64,000 bases of DNA from Muribaculaceae bacterium (GTDB taxonomy: Bacteria; Bacteroidota; Bacteroidia; Bacteroidales; Muribaculaceae). The DNA lies in assembly GCA_017427945.1 (NCBI GenBank), contig JAFRRT010000007.1:19438-83437 (forward strand), written 5' to 3'. This document shows, piece after piece, positions 1 to 8,853 of the stretch. Below the pieces are notes generated by a model. The model ran no database searches. It was not told the origin of the DNA and was given only the letters and a program-made list of their open reading frames with translations. Within the stretch, counting starts at the first letter, position 1; every line of letters begins with the position of its first letter. A program made the position numbers and the translations under genes.

Positions 1-59
1 TTTTTTTTGATTGTATTTTTCATCTGTTGTCATGACGATCGAGATGACCATGAAAAGAG

Positions 60-106
60 ATGAAAAATATCAAGGGGGTGTCACAACCGATGGTGACACC
101 CCCTTG
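60..106 (-). terminator. Rho-independent terminator of the uvrA transcript
   Basis: A perfect 14-bp stem (CAAGGGGGTGTCAC paired with its complement) with an 8-base loop lies at 71-106. Read on the minus strand it is followed by a T-rich run. It sits 25 bases past the uvrA stop codon. Nothing else is visible in bases 1-131. Confidence 0.85.
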
Positions 107-131
107 TAATGAGTTAATCCGAAATGAATAA

Positions 132-2966
132 TTATTGCATGAGTTCCTGCTTGAGGAATCGGCCCGTAACCGAGTCGGGCGACTGCGCCACCTCCTCGGG
201 CGTTCCTGAGGCGACAACCATTCCGCCATCACGTCCACCCTCGGGTCCCATGTCGATGATATGGTCAGCACACTTGATGATGTCCATGTTGTGCTCAATC
301 ACAATAACGGTGTTTCCTTTATCGACAAGACGGTTGAGGACACCCAGCAAAACCTTGATGTCCTCGAAGTGAAGACCAGTCGTAGGTTCGTCAAGGATAT
401 AGACCGTTTTGCCCGTGTCTTTCTTGGCGAGTTCGCAGGCCAGTTTCACGCGCTGGCATTCCCCACCCGACAGGGTGCTGGAAGGCTGTCCCAGCTTGAT
501 ATAGCCCAATCCTACGTCCTGCAGCACCTTGATTTTTCGCAAAATCGACGGCACGGCCTCAAAGAACTCCACAGCCTGGTTGATGGTCATGTCGAGCACA
601 TCAGCGATGGATTTGCCCTTGAACTTGACTTCGAGCGTCTCGCGGTTATAGCGCTTGCCACCACATTCCTCGCAGGGGACGAGCACATCGGGCAGGAAAT
701 TCATCTCCACGGTCTTGTAGCCGTTACCGTTGCACTTCTCGCATCTGCCGCCGCTCGTATTGAACGAGAAACGACCGGGTTTGTAGGCTCGTATCTTGGA
801 CTCAGGAAGGTTGACGAACAGGTTGCGGATGTCGGTGAACACGCCCGTGTAGGTCGCTGCATTGGAGCGTGGCGTGCGTCCCAGCGGAGCCTGATCGACC
901 GAAATCACCTTGTCCACCAATTCCAGACCGCTCACCTTGTCATAGGGCATCGGAGCGGTATGCGAACGGTAAAGGCGCTGACTGAGGATGGGCTGCAGGG
1001 TGGCATTGACCAGGGTGGACTTGCCGCTGCCGCTCACGCCCGTAACGCAGATGAAAGTGCCCAAGGGGAACTCCACGTCAACCCCCTTGAGGTTGTTGCC
1101 ACGGCATCCCGTCAGGCTCAGGCTCTTACCGCTGCCCTTGCGTCGGCGCGCCGGCAACTCTATGGAGCGCGTGCCGTTCAGGTAATCGGCCGTGAGCGTG
1201 TGCTGCTTCAGCAGCTGCTCGGGCGTTCCTGCAAACACGACGTTACCGCCCTTGCGGCCCGCCAACGGCCCTATGTCGATTACATAGTCGGCCTGCAGCA
1301 TCATCTCCTTGTCGTGCTCGACAACGAGTATCGTATTGCCGTCGTCACGCAGCGTCTTGAGCGAGTCAATCAGCCGTTGGTTATCGCGTTGGTGCAGCCC
1401 GATAGAGGGCTCATCGAGGATATACAGCACATTGACCAGACGTGAACCGATTTGGGTGGCGAGCCTAATGCGCTGACTCTCACCGCCCGACAGCGATGCC
1501 GAGTTGCGGTTAAGCGAAATATAATTCAAGCCCACTTCAAGCAGGAAGTTGAGCCTTGAGCTGATTTCCTTGACGATTTCGCGAGCGATTTCCCATTGGG
1601 TGGGCGTTACGTGATTCTGAAGGTCTTCAATCCAGTCACGCAGCTCAACGATGTCCATCTCGGCCAGTTGAGCGATGTTCTTGCCATTCAGCTTAAAATG
1701 TAACGCCTCACGGTTCAGCCTTGCCCCCTGACATTCGGGGCAGACGGCGCGAGAGAAGAACTGTCCGGCCCACTTCTGCGCTGCACTCGTCGCCAAGTCG
1801 TCCTGCTGCATCTCGATGTACTTAACAAGTCCGTCAAACGTGAGGAAATAGTTGCTGGTCGAGAGCGTTTCGGTATGCAAGTTCAGCCGTTCATTGGTGC
1901 CGTTGAGGATTTCCTCAAGGGCCTCCTCGGGCAGCTCATTCAACGGCATGTCGAGTGTGCTGCCGTATTTCTCGCAGATAGCCTGGATTTGCCAGAAAAT
2001 CTGTGAATTTTTGTATTTGCCCAACGGCAGGATGCCGCCATTCTTGATGCTCAACGTCATGTCGGGCATGATCTTGTCGCGGTCGATAATGTTCACATAT
2101 CCCAAGCCCTTGCAATGCGGGCAAGCGCCTAATGGGGAGTTGAACGAGAAATTGTGCGGAGCGGGCTCCAGATAGGAAAGGCCTGTCACGGGGTCCATCA
2201 GTGAGCGGCTGTAGTAGCCCACCTCCCCCGTTTCGTCATCGAGCACCATCAGCTGACCGTTGCCCTGCTTGAAGGCAAGATCGGCCGTGTCGGCAAGGCG
2301 TTTCATGTCCTTGTCGGCCACCTTGAGGCGGTCCACCACCAGTTCCACGTTGTGGTTCACATAGCGGTCGAGCTTCATGCCGAAGGTGATTTCACGCAGG
2401 GTGCCGTCAACACGCACGTTGATATAACCCTTCTTACGCAGGTTCTCGAACAAATCCTTGTAATGTCCCTTACGGTTCTTGACCAGCGGGGCAAGGATGT
2501 ATATCTTGCGGCCCTGATAGCGTTCAAGAATCAGGCTCAGGATTTTATCGATGGTGTATTTGACCATCTTCTCGCCCGACAAATAGGAATAGGCGTCGGC
2601 AGCGCGGGCATACAGCAGGCGCAGGTAGTCATAGACCTCGGTGGTGGTGCCCACCGTGCTACGCGGGTTACGGTTGACGGTCTTCTGCCCGATGGAGATG
2701 ACGGGGCACAGCCCGGATATCTTGTCCACGTTGGGGCGCTCAAGCACACCCAGCATGTTGCGGGCATAGGAGGAGAATGTCTCGAGGTAGCGTCGCTGGC
2801 CCTCGGCAAACACCGTGTCGAACGCCAACGAAGACTTACCGCTGCCACTCAACCCGGTGATGACCGTGAGCTTGTAGTGCGGTATTTCCACGTCGATATT
2901 CTTGAGGTTGTGGACCCTTGCGCCCAACACCTCGACACTGTCTATATCCTGCCCGTTAAATTTCAT
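132..2966 (-). CDS. uvrA: Excinuclease ABC subunit A (UvrA)
   Basis: DNA damage-recognition ATPase of nucleotide excision repair; it loads UvrB at lesions. The 944 residues match full-length UvrA. Visible motifs in order: first Walker A (GLSGSGKSS, about residue 38), zinc-finger cysteines around CPHCKGLGY and CPECQGARL, first ABC signature LSGGESQRIRLATQ with Walker B ILDEPSIGLH, second Walker A TGVSGSGKST, the C-terminal zinc finger (CEKCNGNGY and CEECGGKRY), second signature LSGGECQRVKLA and Walker B ILDEPTTGLH. It is the last gene of a minus-strand group, 17 bases after the transglycosylase, and is followed by a strong terminator. All key motifs are intact. Bacteroidetes often carry more than one UvrA, so it may not be the only copy. 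Confidence 0.99.
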   Translation of the reverse strand: MKFNGQDIDSVEVLGARVHNLKNIDVEIPHYKLTVITGLSGSGKSSLAFDTVFAEGQRRYLETFSSYARNMLGVLERPNVDKISGLCPVISIGQKTVNRNPRSTVGTTTEVYDYLRLLYARAADAYSYLSGEKMVKYTIDKILSLILERYQGRKIYILAPLVKNRKGHYKDLFENLRKKGYINVRVDGTLREITFGMKLDRYVNHNVELVVDRLKVADKDMKRLADTADLAFKQGNGQLMVLDDETGEVGYYSRSLMDPVTGLSYLEPAPHNFSFNSPLGACPHCKGLGYVNIIDRDKIMPDMTLSIKNGGILPLGKYKNSQIFWQIQAICEKYGSTLDMPLNELPEEALEEILNGTNERLNLHTETLSTSNYFLTFDGLVKYIEMQQDDLATSAAQKWAGQFFSRAVCPECQGARLNREALHFKLNGKNIAQLAEMDIVELRDWIEDLQNHVTPTQWEIAREIVKEISSRLNFLLEVGLNYISLNRNSASLSGGESQRIRLATQIGSRLVNVLYILDEPSIGLHQRDNQRLIDSLKTLRDDGNTILVVEHDKEMMLQADYVIDIGPLAGRKGGNVVFAGTPEQLLKQHTLTADYLNGTRSIELPARRRKGSGKSLSLTGCRGNNLKGVDVEFPLGTFICVTGVSGSGKSTLVNATLQPILSQRLYRSHTAPMPYDKVSGLELVDKVISVDQAPLGRTPRSNAATYTGVFTDIRNLFVNLPESKIRAYKPGRFSFNTSGGRCEKCNGNGYKTVEMNFLPDVLVPCEECGGKRYNRETLEVKFKGKSIADVLDMTINQAVEFFEAVPSILRKIKVLQDVGLGYIKLGQPSSTLSGGECQRVKLACELAKKDTGKTVYILDEPTTGLHFEDIKVLLGVLNRLVDKGNTVIVIEHNMDIIKCADHIIDMGPEGGRDGGMVVASGTPEEVAQSPDSVTGRFLKQELMQ

Positions 2967-2983
2967 GTTTCTTACGTTAGACG

Positions 2984-3952
2984 TTAATCGACTACCCAGT
3001 CTTTATTATAGGCGGTGAACGTGCGTTTGCTGCGGTAGAGTTCGCTCTGCTTGGGCACCCTCACCTTGTAGGTCTTGCCACTGGCATTGGTCAGCCTGGT
3101 AGAGCGTATCCACGGGTTCGCCTCACGCAGCTGGGCATAGGTGATGCCTTTACTCTTGGCCCAATCCACCCAGCTGGCAACAGACCCTGTGACATCAACC
3201 GTTGTATAGTCCACCGGCTGGTACAGGTTCTTGCGCGAGAAGCGGTAACCGTAGCGCTTGGGCGACTCCATCACCAGCTTGTAGGCGATGATGCGGAAGA
3301 CATACCGTGACGTCTCCTGCACGAGATAGAGGTCAAACGAATTATCGACCTGCTGCTTGGACAATTCATTGGACAAACGCTGCATACCGGCATTGTAACT
3401 TGCGGCAACAGTGGGCCAATGGCCGTATTTCTTGTATGCCGCCTTCAGGTACTTGCAGGCAGCAACGGTCGATTTCTCGGGGTCGAAGCGCTCGTCCACG
3501 TCATCGCCCACCTCAAGGCCATAGTCCCTCGCCGTACCTGCCAGCAGTTGCCATATTCCGGCTGCCTTGGCACTGGAATAGGCATTGTAGTCCATCGAAC
3601 TCTCGGTGACAGCAAGATAAAGGAAATCCTGCGGCACACCCTGATCTTTGAGGATTTTAGCCAGCGCCGGGAAATAGCGGTTGGCACGCTTGAAGCACAG
3701 TTCAGTAGTCGTCTGGCCATAGATGATGCCCGTGAGTTCACGGTCCAGCCTCTCGGCCATATCCAGGCGGTCAAAGCTCACTTTCTCGCCCGCAAACGTG
3801 ACACTCATGGGAATATCAGGACTGGCTGTAACGCCAAACACGGGGGACGATGCTCCCGTGCTTGACTGCTTACTATACTCTTTCTTGAGCTGCGCATGCA
3901 TCACGACAGTGGTTGCCATGAGCGCTGCAACAAGCAATATGATTCGTTTCAT
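2984..3952 (-). CDS. Secreted lytic murein transglycosylase (SLT family)
   Basis: Cleaves the glycan strands of peptidoglycan in the periplasm. The 322-residue protein starts with a signal peptide ending near VVMHAQ. The SLT domain lies at about residues 100-230: the likely catalytic glutamate is E117 in AVTESSMDYNAYS, followed by GIWQLLAGTARDYGL and YNAGMQRL, as in MltD-type enzymes. The last 60 residues (WAKSKGITYAQLREANPWI) look like a degenerate LysM peptidoglycan-binding module. The start is the first methionine before the hydrophobic signal. It lies between a T9SS cargo gene and uvrA, with 30 and 17 bases to its neighbours, so the three are probably co-transcribed. No functional link to repair is implied. 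Confidence 0.93.
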   Translation of the reverse strand: MKRIILLVAALMATTVVMHAQLKKEYSKQSSTGASSPVFGVTASPDIPMSVTFAGEKVSFDRLDMAERLDRELTGIIYGQTTTELCFKRANRYFPALAKILKDQGVPQDFLYLAVTESSMDYNAYSSAKAAGIWQLLAGTARDYGLEVGDDVDERFDPEKSTVAACKYLKAAYKKYGHWPTVAASYNAGMQRLSNELSKQQVDNSFDLYLVQETSRYVFRIIAYKLVMESPKRYGYRFSRKNLYQPVDYTTVDVTGSVASWVDWAKSKGITYAQLREANPWIRSTRLTNASGKTYKVRVPKQSELYRSKRTFTAYNKDWVVD

Positions 3953-3982
3953 TGGTTTGTCAGGTCATTTCTTTTAGGTTGA

Positions 3983-5338
3983 TTAAAATCCACCTGTGTC
4001 GACTCCACCCGAGCCGTCACCCGAGGTGCCTTCGCCGCCACGCTTGTAACGCAGGATGGAGATGTCGCCACGCTTTTTGTACTTCACACCGTCGCTGCCC
4101 AATGCGGTCACCACATAGTAGTACACGCCGGTGTCCACCAGTTTGCCTCGGTATGTGCCGTCCCAGCCGCTGCCGGGATCGGTGAACTCGCACACGAGGT
4201 TACCCCAGCGGTTGTAAATCCAGCAGTGGAACTCCACAAGCGACTTGTAAGAGACTTTCCATACATCGTTAACACCCTCGGTGGAACCGGGCGAGAAGAT
4301 GTTGGGGCATACCAGCTCGCTCTCGCTCACCGTGATGGTATATACGTCACTGTAGGCTTCGCAGGTACCCTCCGCATTGGCTACCATGTAGCGCATGTAA
4401 TAGGTACCCCAGTCATTGAACGTATAATCAACCTCGTCTTGATTATATTGCAGGACAATATTCATAAAGTCAGGATCGGTCGACATTTCCCACACTCGGT
4501 AAACAACAGCGTCGGTGGGATAGCCCGTGAACACGATGTGAACAGGAGCCGAGCCGCCCAGTCCGCTGTCCAGTCCTCTCTCGTTACTGTTGCCGCGGTC
4601 CTCCTGCACGACGTTGGCGCCGCACCCCACAGCATGGGTGTAGAAATACTCGCCCTCGATGGTCTCACCTATGCCCCATTGCTCCAGGAAGCGGTCACCC
4701 GAGAGCGTGAACTCGGTATTGCACAGCGGCGGGGTAATATCGACACCCTGGTCCAGGGAGGCAAAGGTCTCAATAACCTCCTTCTCCTGCCAGTGGGTGC
4801 TGTCGTCCCACACAAGCGTGTTGTACTGCAGCTTGATCTCACGGTCGAGCACCAGTCGATGGCCATTGATGTCATAATAGAGAATGGAACTGGCATGACC
4901 GTCGATGTTGAACGAGAGCAGACTACACGGCGACTCATTGTTATAGAACATGTCATTCAACTCCAAGTAGTAGTCGGCATAGTTCACCACCCAGCAATAA
5001 TAGCGGTCAGTGCCCTCCTCGATGATGTAGCCTGTGTTGGGCAACACCTGCGACAGCGTCGTGACCGCTCCCGCATGAGTGATACCTGAAATGGGCTCGG
5101 CATAACCACCGCCACGGGTGTCGTAGCTGTACCATGTCACCTCTTCATTACTGGTGGCAGTATAGTTCATCTTCACCCCCTGGGTGTTATAGACTACAAA
5201 TATCTTGTTTAATCCTGTACTCATTTCGGGCGTCACCTCAATCACGCTGTATTGACCCTCATCGGTAAACGACACCTGACCGCGTACCGACAACAAAGCC
5301 AGCGCGGCCGCCATGAGCATTATTATTCTTTTGTTCAT
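3983..5338 (-). CDS. Secreted surface protein with gliding-motility type C-terminal (CHU_C, T9SS type B) domain
   Basis: The 451-residue protein begins with a clear signal peptide (MNKRIIMLMAAALALLSVRG). The body holds Ig/PKD-like beta segments (for example YYMRYMVANAEGTCEAYSD). The last 100 residues carry the CHU_C sorting domain: CPNIFSPGSTEGVNDVW, WIYNRWGNLV, GWDGTYRGKLVDTGVYYYVV. This family targets proteins through the type IX secretion system to the cell surface. A Gly/Ser/Thr-rich tail of about 20 residues follows the domain. I chose the start at 5338 because an upstream in-frame ATG at 5410 would put 24 polar residues before the signal peptide. The ligand and function are unknown. Confidence 0.9.
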   Translation of the reverse strand: MNKRIIMLMAAALALLSVRGQVSFTDEGQYSVIEVTPEMSTGLNKIFVVYNTQGVKMNYTATSNEEVTWYSYDTRGGGYAEPISGITHAGAVTTLSQVLPNTGYIIEEGTDRYYCWVVNYADYYLELNDMFYNNESPCSLLSFNIDGHASSILYYDINGHRLVLDREIKLQYNTLVWDDSTHWQEKEVIETFASLDQGVDITPPLCNTEFTLSGDRFLEQWGIGETIEGEYFYTHAVGCGANVVQEDRGNSNERGLDSGLGGSAPVHIVFTGYPTDAVVYRVWEMSTDPDFMNIVLQYNQDEVDYTFNDWGTYYMRYMVANAEGTCEAYSDVYTITVSESELVCPNIFSPGSTEGVNDVWKVSYKSLVEFHCWIYNRWGNLVCEFTDPGSGWDGTYRGKLVDTGVYYYVVTALGSDGVKYKKRGDISILRYKRGGEGTSGDGSGGVDTGGF

Positions 5339-5443
5339 AGTGCGCACTTGATATTTCTTTTCATTATAAATATATAACGTGAACCCTCCCCCGTTATTGC
5401 CACACAGCACAAGATTATGATTTCAATAGTGCGTAAAAACAAT

Positions 5444-5487
5444 TCCCACACCGCAAGTTTGAAACGAGCACTCCTTGTGGTGTGGGA
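5444..5487. other. Terminator-like hairpin between divergent genes
   Basis: A 14-bp stem with one mismatch (TCCCACACCGCAAG at 5444-5457 with its complement at 5474-5487). Read on the minus strand it is followed by TTGTTTTTACG, as in an intrinsic terminator. It lies upstream of the minus-strand group and downstream of no gene. It could end a short unannotated transcript or act as a leader hairpin. Confidence 0.55.
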
Positions 5488-5551
5488 ATAGGAGAATAGA
5501 TTATTGACGCTCGGAAAGCTTACCGTGTTTGTATTCGTCGGAGCAAATCTT

Positions 5552-5582
5552 TTTGTTATGTCGAGGGAATGCGCTACCTTTG
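5552..5582 (+). promoter_or_regulatory. Bacteroidetes-type promoter of the C_GCAxxG gene
   Basis: TTTG at 5552-5555 and TACCTTTG at 5575-5582, spaced by 19 bases, match the -33/-7 consensus of the Bacteroidetes primary sigma factor. The start codon follows 34 bases later. Confidence 0.8.
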
Positions 5583-5616
5583 CACTGGATTGTAATACAT
5601 TATATATAATAGTAAG

Positions 5617-6018
5617 ATGGAACAAAATGAGATGATGAACGGGATGCCGCGACGCGAGCGTGCGGTACTGTACAAGCGCGATTACAACTGTTGCCAGGCG
5701 GTGCTGCTGGCGTTCGCCCCCGAGCTGGGACTGCCCGAGGAGCGGCTGCTGGCGATGGGCGCATGCTTTGGCAGCGGCATGGGCAGTATGGATGAGACCT
5801 GCGGCGCCTTGTGCGGTGCACAGATGGCGCAGGGAATGCTGCGCTATGACGGCCACCGCCTAAACCCGCTGGCGAGCCGGTTGCGTGCCGAGTTTGAACA
5901 GCGTTGCGGCGCCACACGATGCAAGGACCTGAAGGGCGTGGGCACCGACCACGGCGTGCTGTGCTCGTGCGAGGACTGCGTGCGCCACGCGGTCGAGGCG
6001 CTGGAACTATTGCTCTGA
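5617..6018 (+). CDS. C_GCAxxG_C_C family redox protein
   Basis: A 133-residue protein with the pattern that names the family: YNCCQAVLLAF, then GACFGSGMGSMDETCGALCG at about residues 48-67, and a C-terminal CSCEDCV. Families of this type are putative redox or metal-binding proteins with several conserved cysteines; no reaction is established. It has its own promoter, no signal peptide, and is followed by the mreB promoter, so it is a single-gene unit. GC content is higher than in its flanks. Confidence 0.85.
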   Translation: MEQNEMMNGMPRRERAVLYKRDYNCCQAVLLAFAPELGLPEERLLAMGACFGSGMGSMDETCGALCGAQMAQGMLRYDGHRLNPLASRLRAEFEQRCGATRCKDLKGVGTDHGVLCSCEDCVRHAVEALELLL

Positions 6019-6116
6019 GAATTCTGACAGCTTTGAATACTCTTAATTACCCTACCAAGAGAGATATTTTTCTTTTTTAATTGGAATTTTTTAGCAAGTT
6101 ATTGACAAATTTGGAG

Positions 6117-6124
6117 TATCTTTG
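6117..6124 (+). promoter_or_regulatory. -7 promoter element for the mre operon
   Basis: TATCTTTG lies 63 bases before mreB. No clean TTTG is present at the expected distance upstream, so only the -7 box is claimed. Confidence 0.6.
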
Positions 6125-6187
6125 CAGTCCATTTATCGAGAGTTTTCAACAAGATTTCATAACTAACAATTATACAGACTTTTCATC

Positions 6188-7210
6188 ATGGGATGGTTTT
6201 CATTCACTCAAGAGATTGCTGTCGATTTAGGTACAGCCAACACCATTATCATCCATAACGACCGCATCGTCATCGATGAGCCTTCGGTAGTCGCCCTCGA
6301 CTCCAAGACCAACAAGCCCATTGCTGTGGGTGAGCGTGCCCGCGAGATGCACGGCAAGGTCCATGAGGGCATCCGCACCGTCAGGCCGTTGAGCGACGGC
6401 GTCATCGCCGACTTCAACGCTGCCGAGCACATGATTCGCGGCATGATCAAGAAGGTGAGCGCCAAGAACCACTGGTTCTCGCCCTCGCTGCGCATGGTCA
6501 TCTGCGTTCCCTCGGGTTCTACCGAGGTCGAGATCCGCGCCGTGCGTGACTCCAGTGAGCATGCCGGAGGTCGCGACGTCTATATGATTTACGAGCCCAT
6601 GGCAGCCGCCCTGGGTATCGGTCTTGACGTCCTCGCCCCCGAGGGCAACATGATTGTTGACATCGGCGGTGGTACCACCGAGATTGCCGTGATTTCGCTG
6701 GGTGGTATCGTGAGCAACAAGAGCATCCGCACTGCAGGTGACGACCTGACCGAGGACATCCAGGAGCACATGCGCCGCGCCCATAACGTGCGTGTGGGTG
6801 AGCGCACCGCCGAGGCAATCAAGATCAACGTCGGCTCAGCTCTGACCGACCTAGGCCCCGATGCTCCCGAGGACTTCATCATCCATGGTCCCAACCAGGT
6901 GAACTCCCTGCCTCTGGAGGTACCCGTGACCTATCAGGAGGTGTGCCACTGCATTGAGAAATCCATCTCCAAGATTGAGGCTGCCGTGCTGAGCGCACTG
7001 GAGCAGACGCCCCCCGAGCTGTATCAGGACATCGTCCACAACGGTATCTTCCTGACCGGTGGCGGCGCCCTGCTGCGTGGCCTTGACAAGCGCTTGACCG
7101 ACAAGATCGGCATCGAGTTCCATGTCGCCGAGGATCCCCTGCACGCTGTTGCAAAGGGTACCGGTATCGCTCTGAAGAACATCAAGCACTTCAAGTTCCT
7201 CATGCGCTAA
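6188..7210 (+). CDS. mreB: Rod shape-determining protein MreB
   Basis: Actin-like ATPase that forms membrane-associated filaments and directs lateral wall synthesis by the elongasome. The 340 residues are the usual MreB length. Actin-fold motifs: phosphate-1 AVDLGTANT near the N-terminus, phosphate-2 MIVDIGGGTTEIAV at about residues 155-168, and the adenosine motif FLTGGGALLRGLD near residue 290. The N-terminus (MGWFSFTQEI) is a short amphipathic segment. It is the first of five genes (mreB, mreC, mreD, PBP2, rodA) with tight spacing or overlap from mreC on. Confidence 0.99.
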   Translation: MGWFSFTQEIAVDLGTANTIIIHNDRIVIDEPSVVALDSKTNKPIAVGERAREMHGKVHEGIRTVRPLSDGVIADFNAAEHMIRGMIKKVSAKNHWFSPSLRMVICVPSGSTEVEIRAVRDSSEHAGGRDVYMIYEPMAAALGIGLDVLAPEGNMIVDIGGGTTEIAVISLGGIVSNKSIRTAGDDLTEDIQEHMRRAHNVRVGERTAEAIKINVGSALTDLGPDAPEDFIIHGPNQVNSLPLEVPVTYQEVCHCIEKSISKIEAAVLSALEQTPPELYQDIVHNGIFLTGGGALLRGLDKRLTDKIGIEFHVAEDPLHAVAKGTGIALKNIKHFKFLMR

Positions 7211-7235
7211 ACTGAGGCATTAGGCATTAGGTGTC

Positions 7236-7291
7236 AGGCTTTAGGCAACCACCCTAAAACCTAAAGCCTAAAGCCTATGAGCCTAAAGCCT
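7236..7291. repeat. Inverted/direct repeats between mreB and mreC
   Basis: AGGCTTTAGGC at 7236-7246 is the reverse complement of GCCTAAAGCCT, which occurs twice (7266-7276 and 7281-7291). It can fold as alternative hairpins just upstream of mreC. Similar short TTTAG-type strings occur in other intergenic gaps of this window. Confidence 0.75.
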
Positions 7292-7297
7292 ACAAGC

Positions 7298-8338
7298 ATG
7301 AACAATCTGCTCAACTTTTTCGTCAGACACAGTGCGTGGTTCATTTTCGCAATCTATGTGATTTTGAGCCTCGTGCTGTTGTTTAAGGATAACCCTTATC
7401 AGCAAAGCGTTTATTTGACCTCGGCCAACTCGGTGAGCGCCGCGGTCTATAAGGCATTCAACGAAGTCACGTCCTACTTCCACCTGCGTGGCATCAACGA
7501 GAGCCTTCAAGAGCGCAACGCCATGCTGGAGATGGAACTGATTGAGCTGAGGGAGCAACTTTCCGACCAGGACCTCAAGCATTCCGACACACTGCGTCAG
7601 CCCGCGTTGCGGCAGTACAACTTTGTGATGGCCCACGTCATCAGCAACAGCATTGCCCAGCCTAACAACTTCATCACCATCGACCGTGGACACATCGACG
7701 GCGTGTTGCCCGAGATGGGTGTCATTGACCAGAACGGCGTGGTGGGCATCGTCAACGTGGTGGGGCCTCACGCCTCACGCGTGATTTCGTTGCTGAACCC
7801 TCACGTGCGTCTGTCGTGCAAGCTGCGTGACAGCGGCTTCTTCGGCAGCCTGGTGTGGGACGGCAAGAGTCCGCGGCATGCCGTGCTCGAGGAGTTGCCC
7901 AAGCACATTACTTGGCACAAGGGTGACACCATCGTCACCAGCGGCTACTCGGCGGTTTTCCCCGAGGGTATCATCGTGGGTGTTGTCGAAGGTCTGGCAC
8001 GCGGCATGAGCGACAGTTTCATCTCGCTTCGCATCAGGCTGACGACCAACTTCAGCCAGCTGAGCAGTGTGCGCGTCATCACCAACAACATGAAGCCTCA
8101 AATCGAGGCACTGCGACGTGCCGAGGAAGGTGTCGATACGGCAGCGAACATCGAGACGCGTCCCGAAATCAAGCCTGAAATCATCGACGTGCTCCCCGAT
8201 GACAAGCCGCGGGAGAAGCAGAAATCAGCCAAACAGGAACCTGCCCAACCGGTTCAGCCCAGCCAGCCCGCACAACCCGTCCAAACTGCTCCCGTAGAGC
8301 CCCAAGAGCCTGAAGGAGGAGGCATTGACCAGCCATGA
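7298..8338 (+). CDS. mreC: Rod shape-determining protein MreC
   Basis: Periplasmic scaffold of the elongasome with one N-terminal membrane anchor; it contacts PBP2 and MreD. The 346-residue protein has a membrane segment at about residues 10-30 (WFIFAIYVILSLVLLF), a coiled coil (about 60-95) and the MreC beta domains (ITIDRGHIDGVLPEMGVI, GDTIVTSGYSAVFPEGIIVG). The tail from about residue 300 is rich in Pro, Gln and Ala and probably disordered. I placed the start at 7298 (MNNLLNFF) rather than the in-frame ATG at 7277, because the earlier one lies inside the repeat tract. Its stop overlaps the mreD start by 4 bases. Confidence 0.95.
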   Translation: MNNLLNFFVRHSAWFIFAIYVILSLVLLFKDNPYQQSVYLTSANSVSAAVYKAFNEVTSYFHLRGINESLQERNAMLEMELIELREQLSDQDLKHSDTLRQPALRQYNFVMAHVISNSIAQPNNFITIDRGHIDGVLPEMGVIDQNGVVGIVNVVGPHASRVISLLNPHVRLSCKLRDSGFFGSLVWDGKSPRHAVLEELPKHITWHKGDTIVTSGYSAVFPEGIIVGVVEGLARGMSDSFISLRIRLTTNFSQLSSVRVITNNMKPQIEALRRAEEGVDTAANIETRPEIKPEIIDVLPDDKPREKQKSAKQEPAQPVQPSQPAQPVQTAPVEPQEPEGGGIDQP

Positions 8339-8853
8339 CCAAGACCGTGATACAATTCATCGTGCTGTTCCTTGCACTGGTGGTGCTGCAGCTGGTGTGC
8401 AACAAGATTGTGTTGTTCAACGTCGCCATGCCTGTGGTGTTCATCTACCTCATCCTCAGGTTGCCGGTCAACCTGCACGGTGGTTGGGTGTTGACCATCG
8501 CCTTCTTCTCGGGCCTGCTCATGGACATCTTCAGCAACACGCCCGGCATGAATTCCCTGGCTTGCACCATCATGGCTGCTGTGCGTCGCCCCGTGTTCAA
8601 CATGTTTGTCTCCCGCGAGAATGACATGAACATCCCTATCCCGTCGGTTGACTCGATGGGAATTGGTGACTATTTCAAGTACATGGCGACGCTGGTGACC
8701 ATCTACTGCACACTCATCTTCCTGATTCAAGCCTTTTCCCTGCACAACTTCGTGCTCACGCTTGCCCGCATTGCCGCCAGCAGCGTCTTGTCGATTATCA
8801 TCATTTTTGGGTTGGACAGTTTAGTGAGCACACGCCGTGAGAAAAGATTATAA
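8335..8853 (+). CDS. mreD: Rod shape-determining protein MreD
   Basis: Small integral membrane partner of MreC. The 172 residues contain five or more hydrophobic segments (for example FIVLFLALVVLQLV, MPVVFIYLILRLPV, LTIAFFSGLLMDIF). Identification rests on hydropathy, the GLLMDIFS segment typical of MreD and its place in the operon. It overlaps mreC by 4 bases and the PBP2 start by 17. Confidence 0.93.
   Translation: MTKTVIQFIVLFLALVVLQLVCNKIVLFNVAMPVVFIYLILRLPVNLHGGWVLTIAFFSGLLMDIFSNTPGMNSLACTIMAAVRRPVFNMFVSRENDMNIPIPSVDSMGIGDYFKYMATLVTIYCTLIFLIQAFSLHNFVLTLARIAASSVLSIIIIFGLDSLVSTRREKRL

Noticed and set aside
261-1445. 394-codon open frame opposite uvrA
   Set aside because: It lies wholly within uvrA, whose ABC and zinc motifs prove the other strand.
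132-5338. A repair island made of uvrA and its two neighbours
   Set aside because: The neighbours are a wall hydrolase and a T9SS cargo; shared transcription does not show a shared role.
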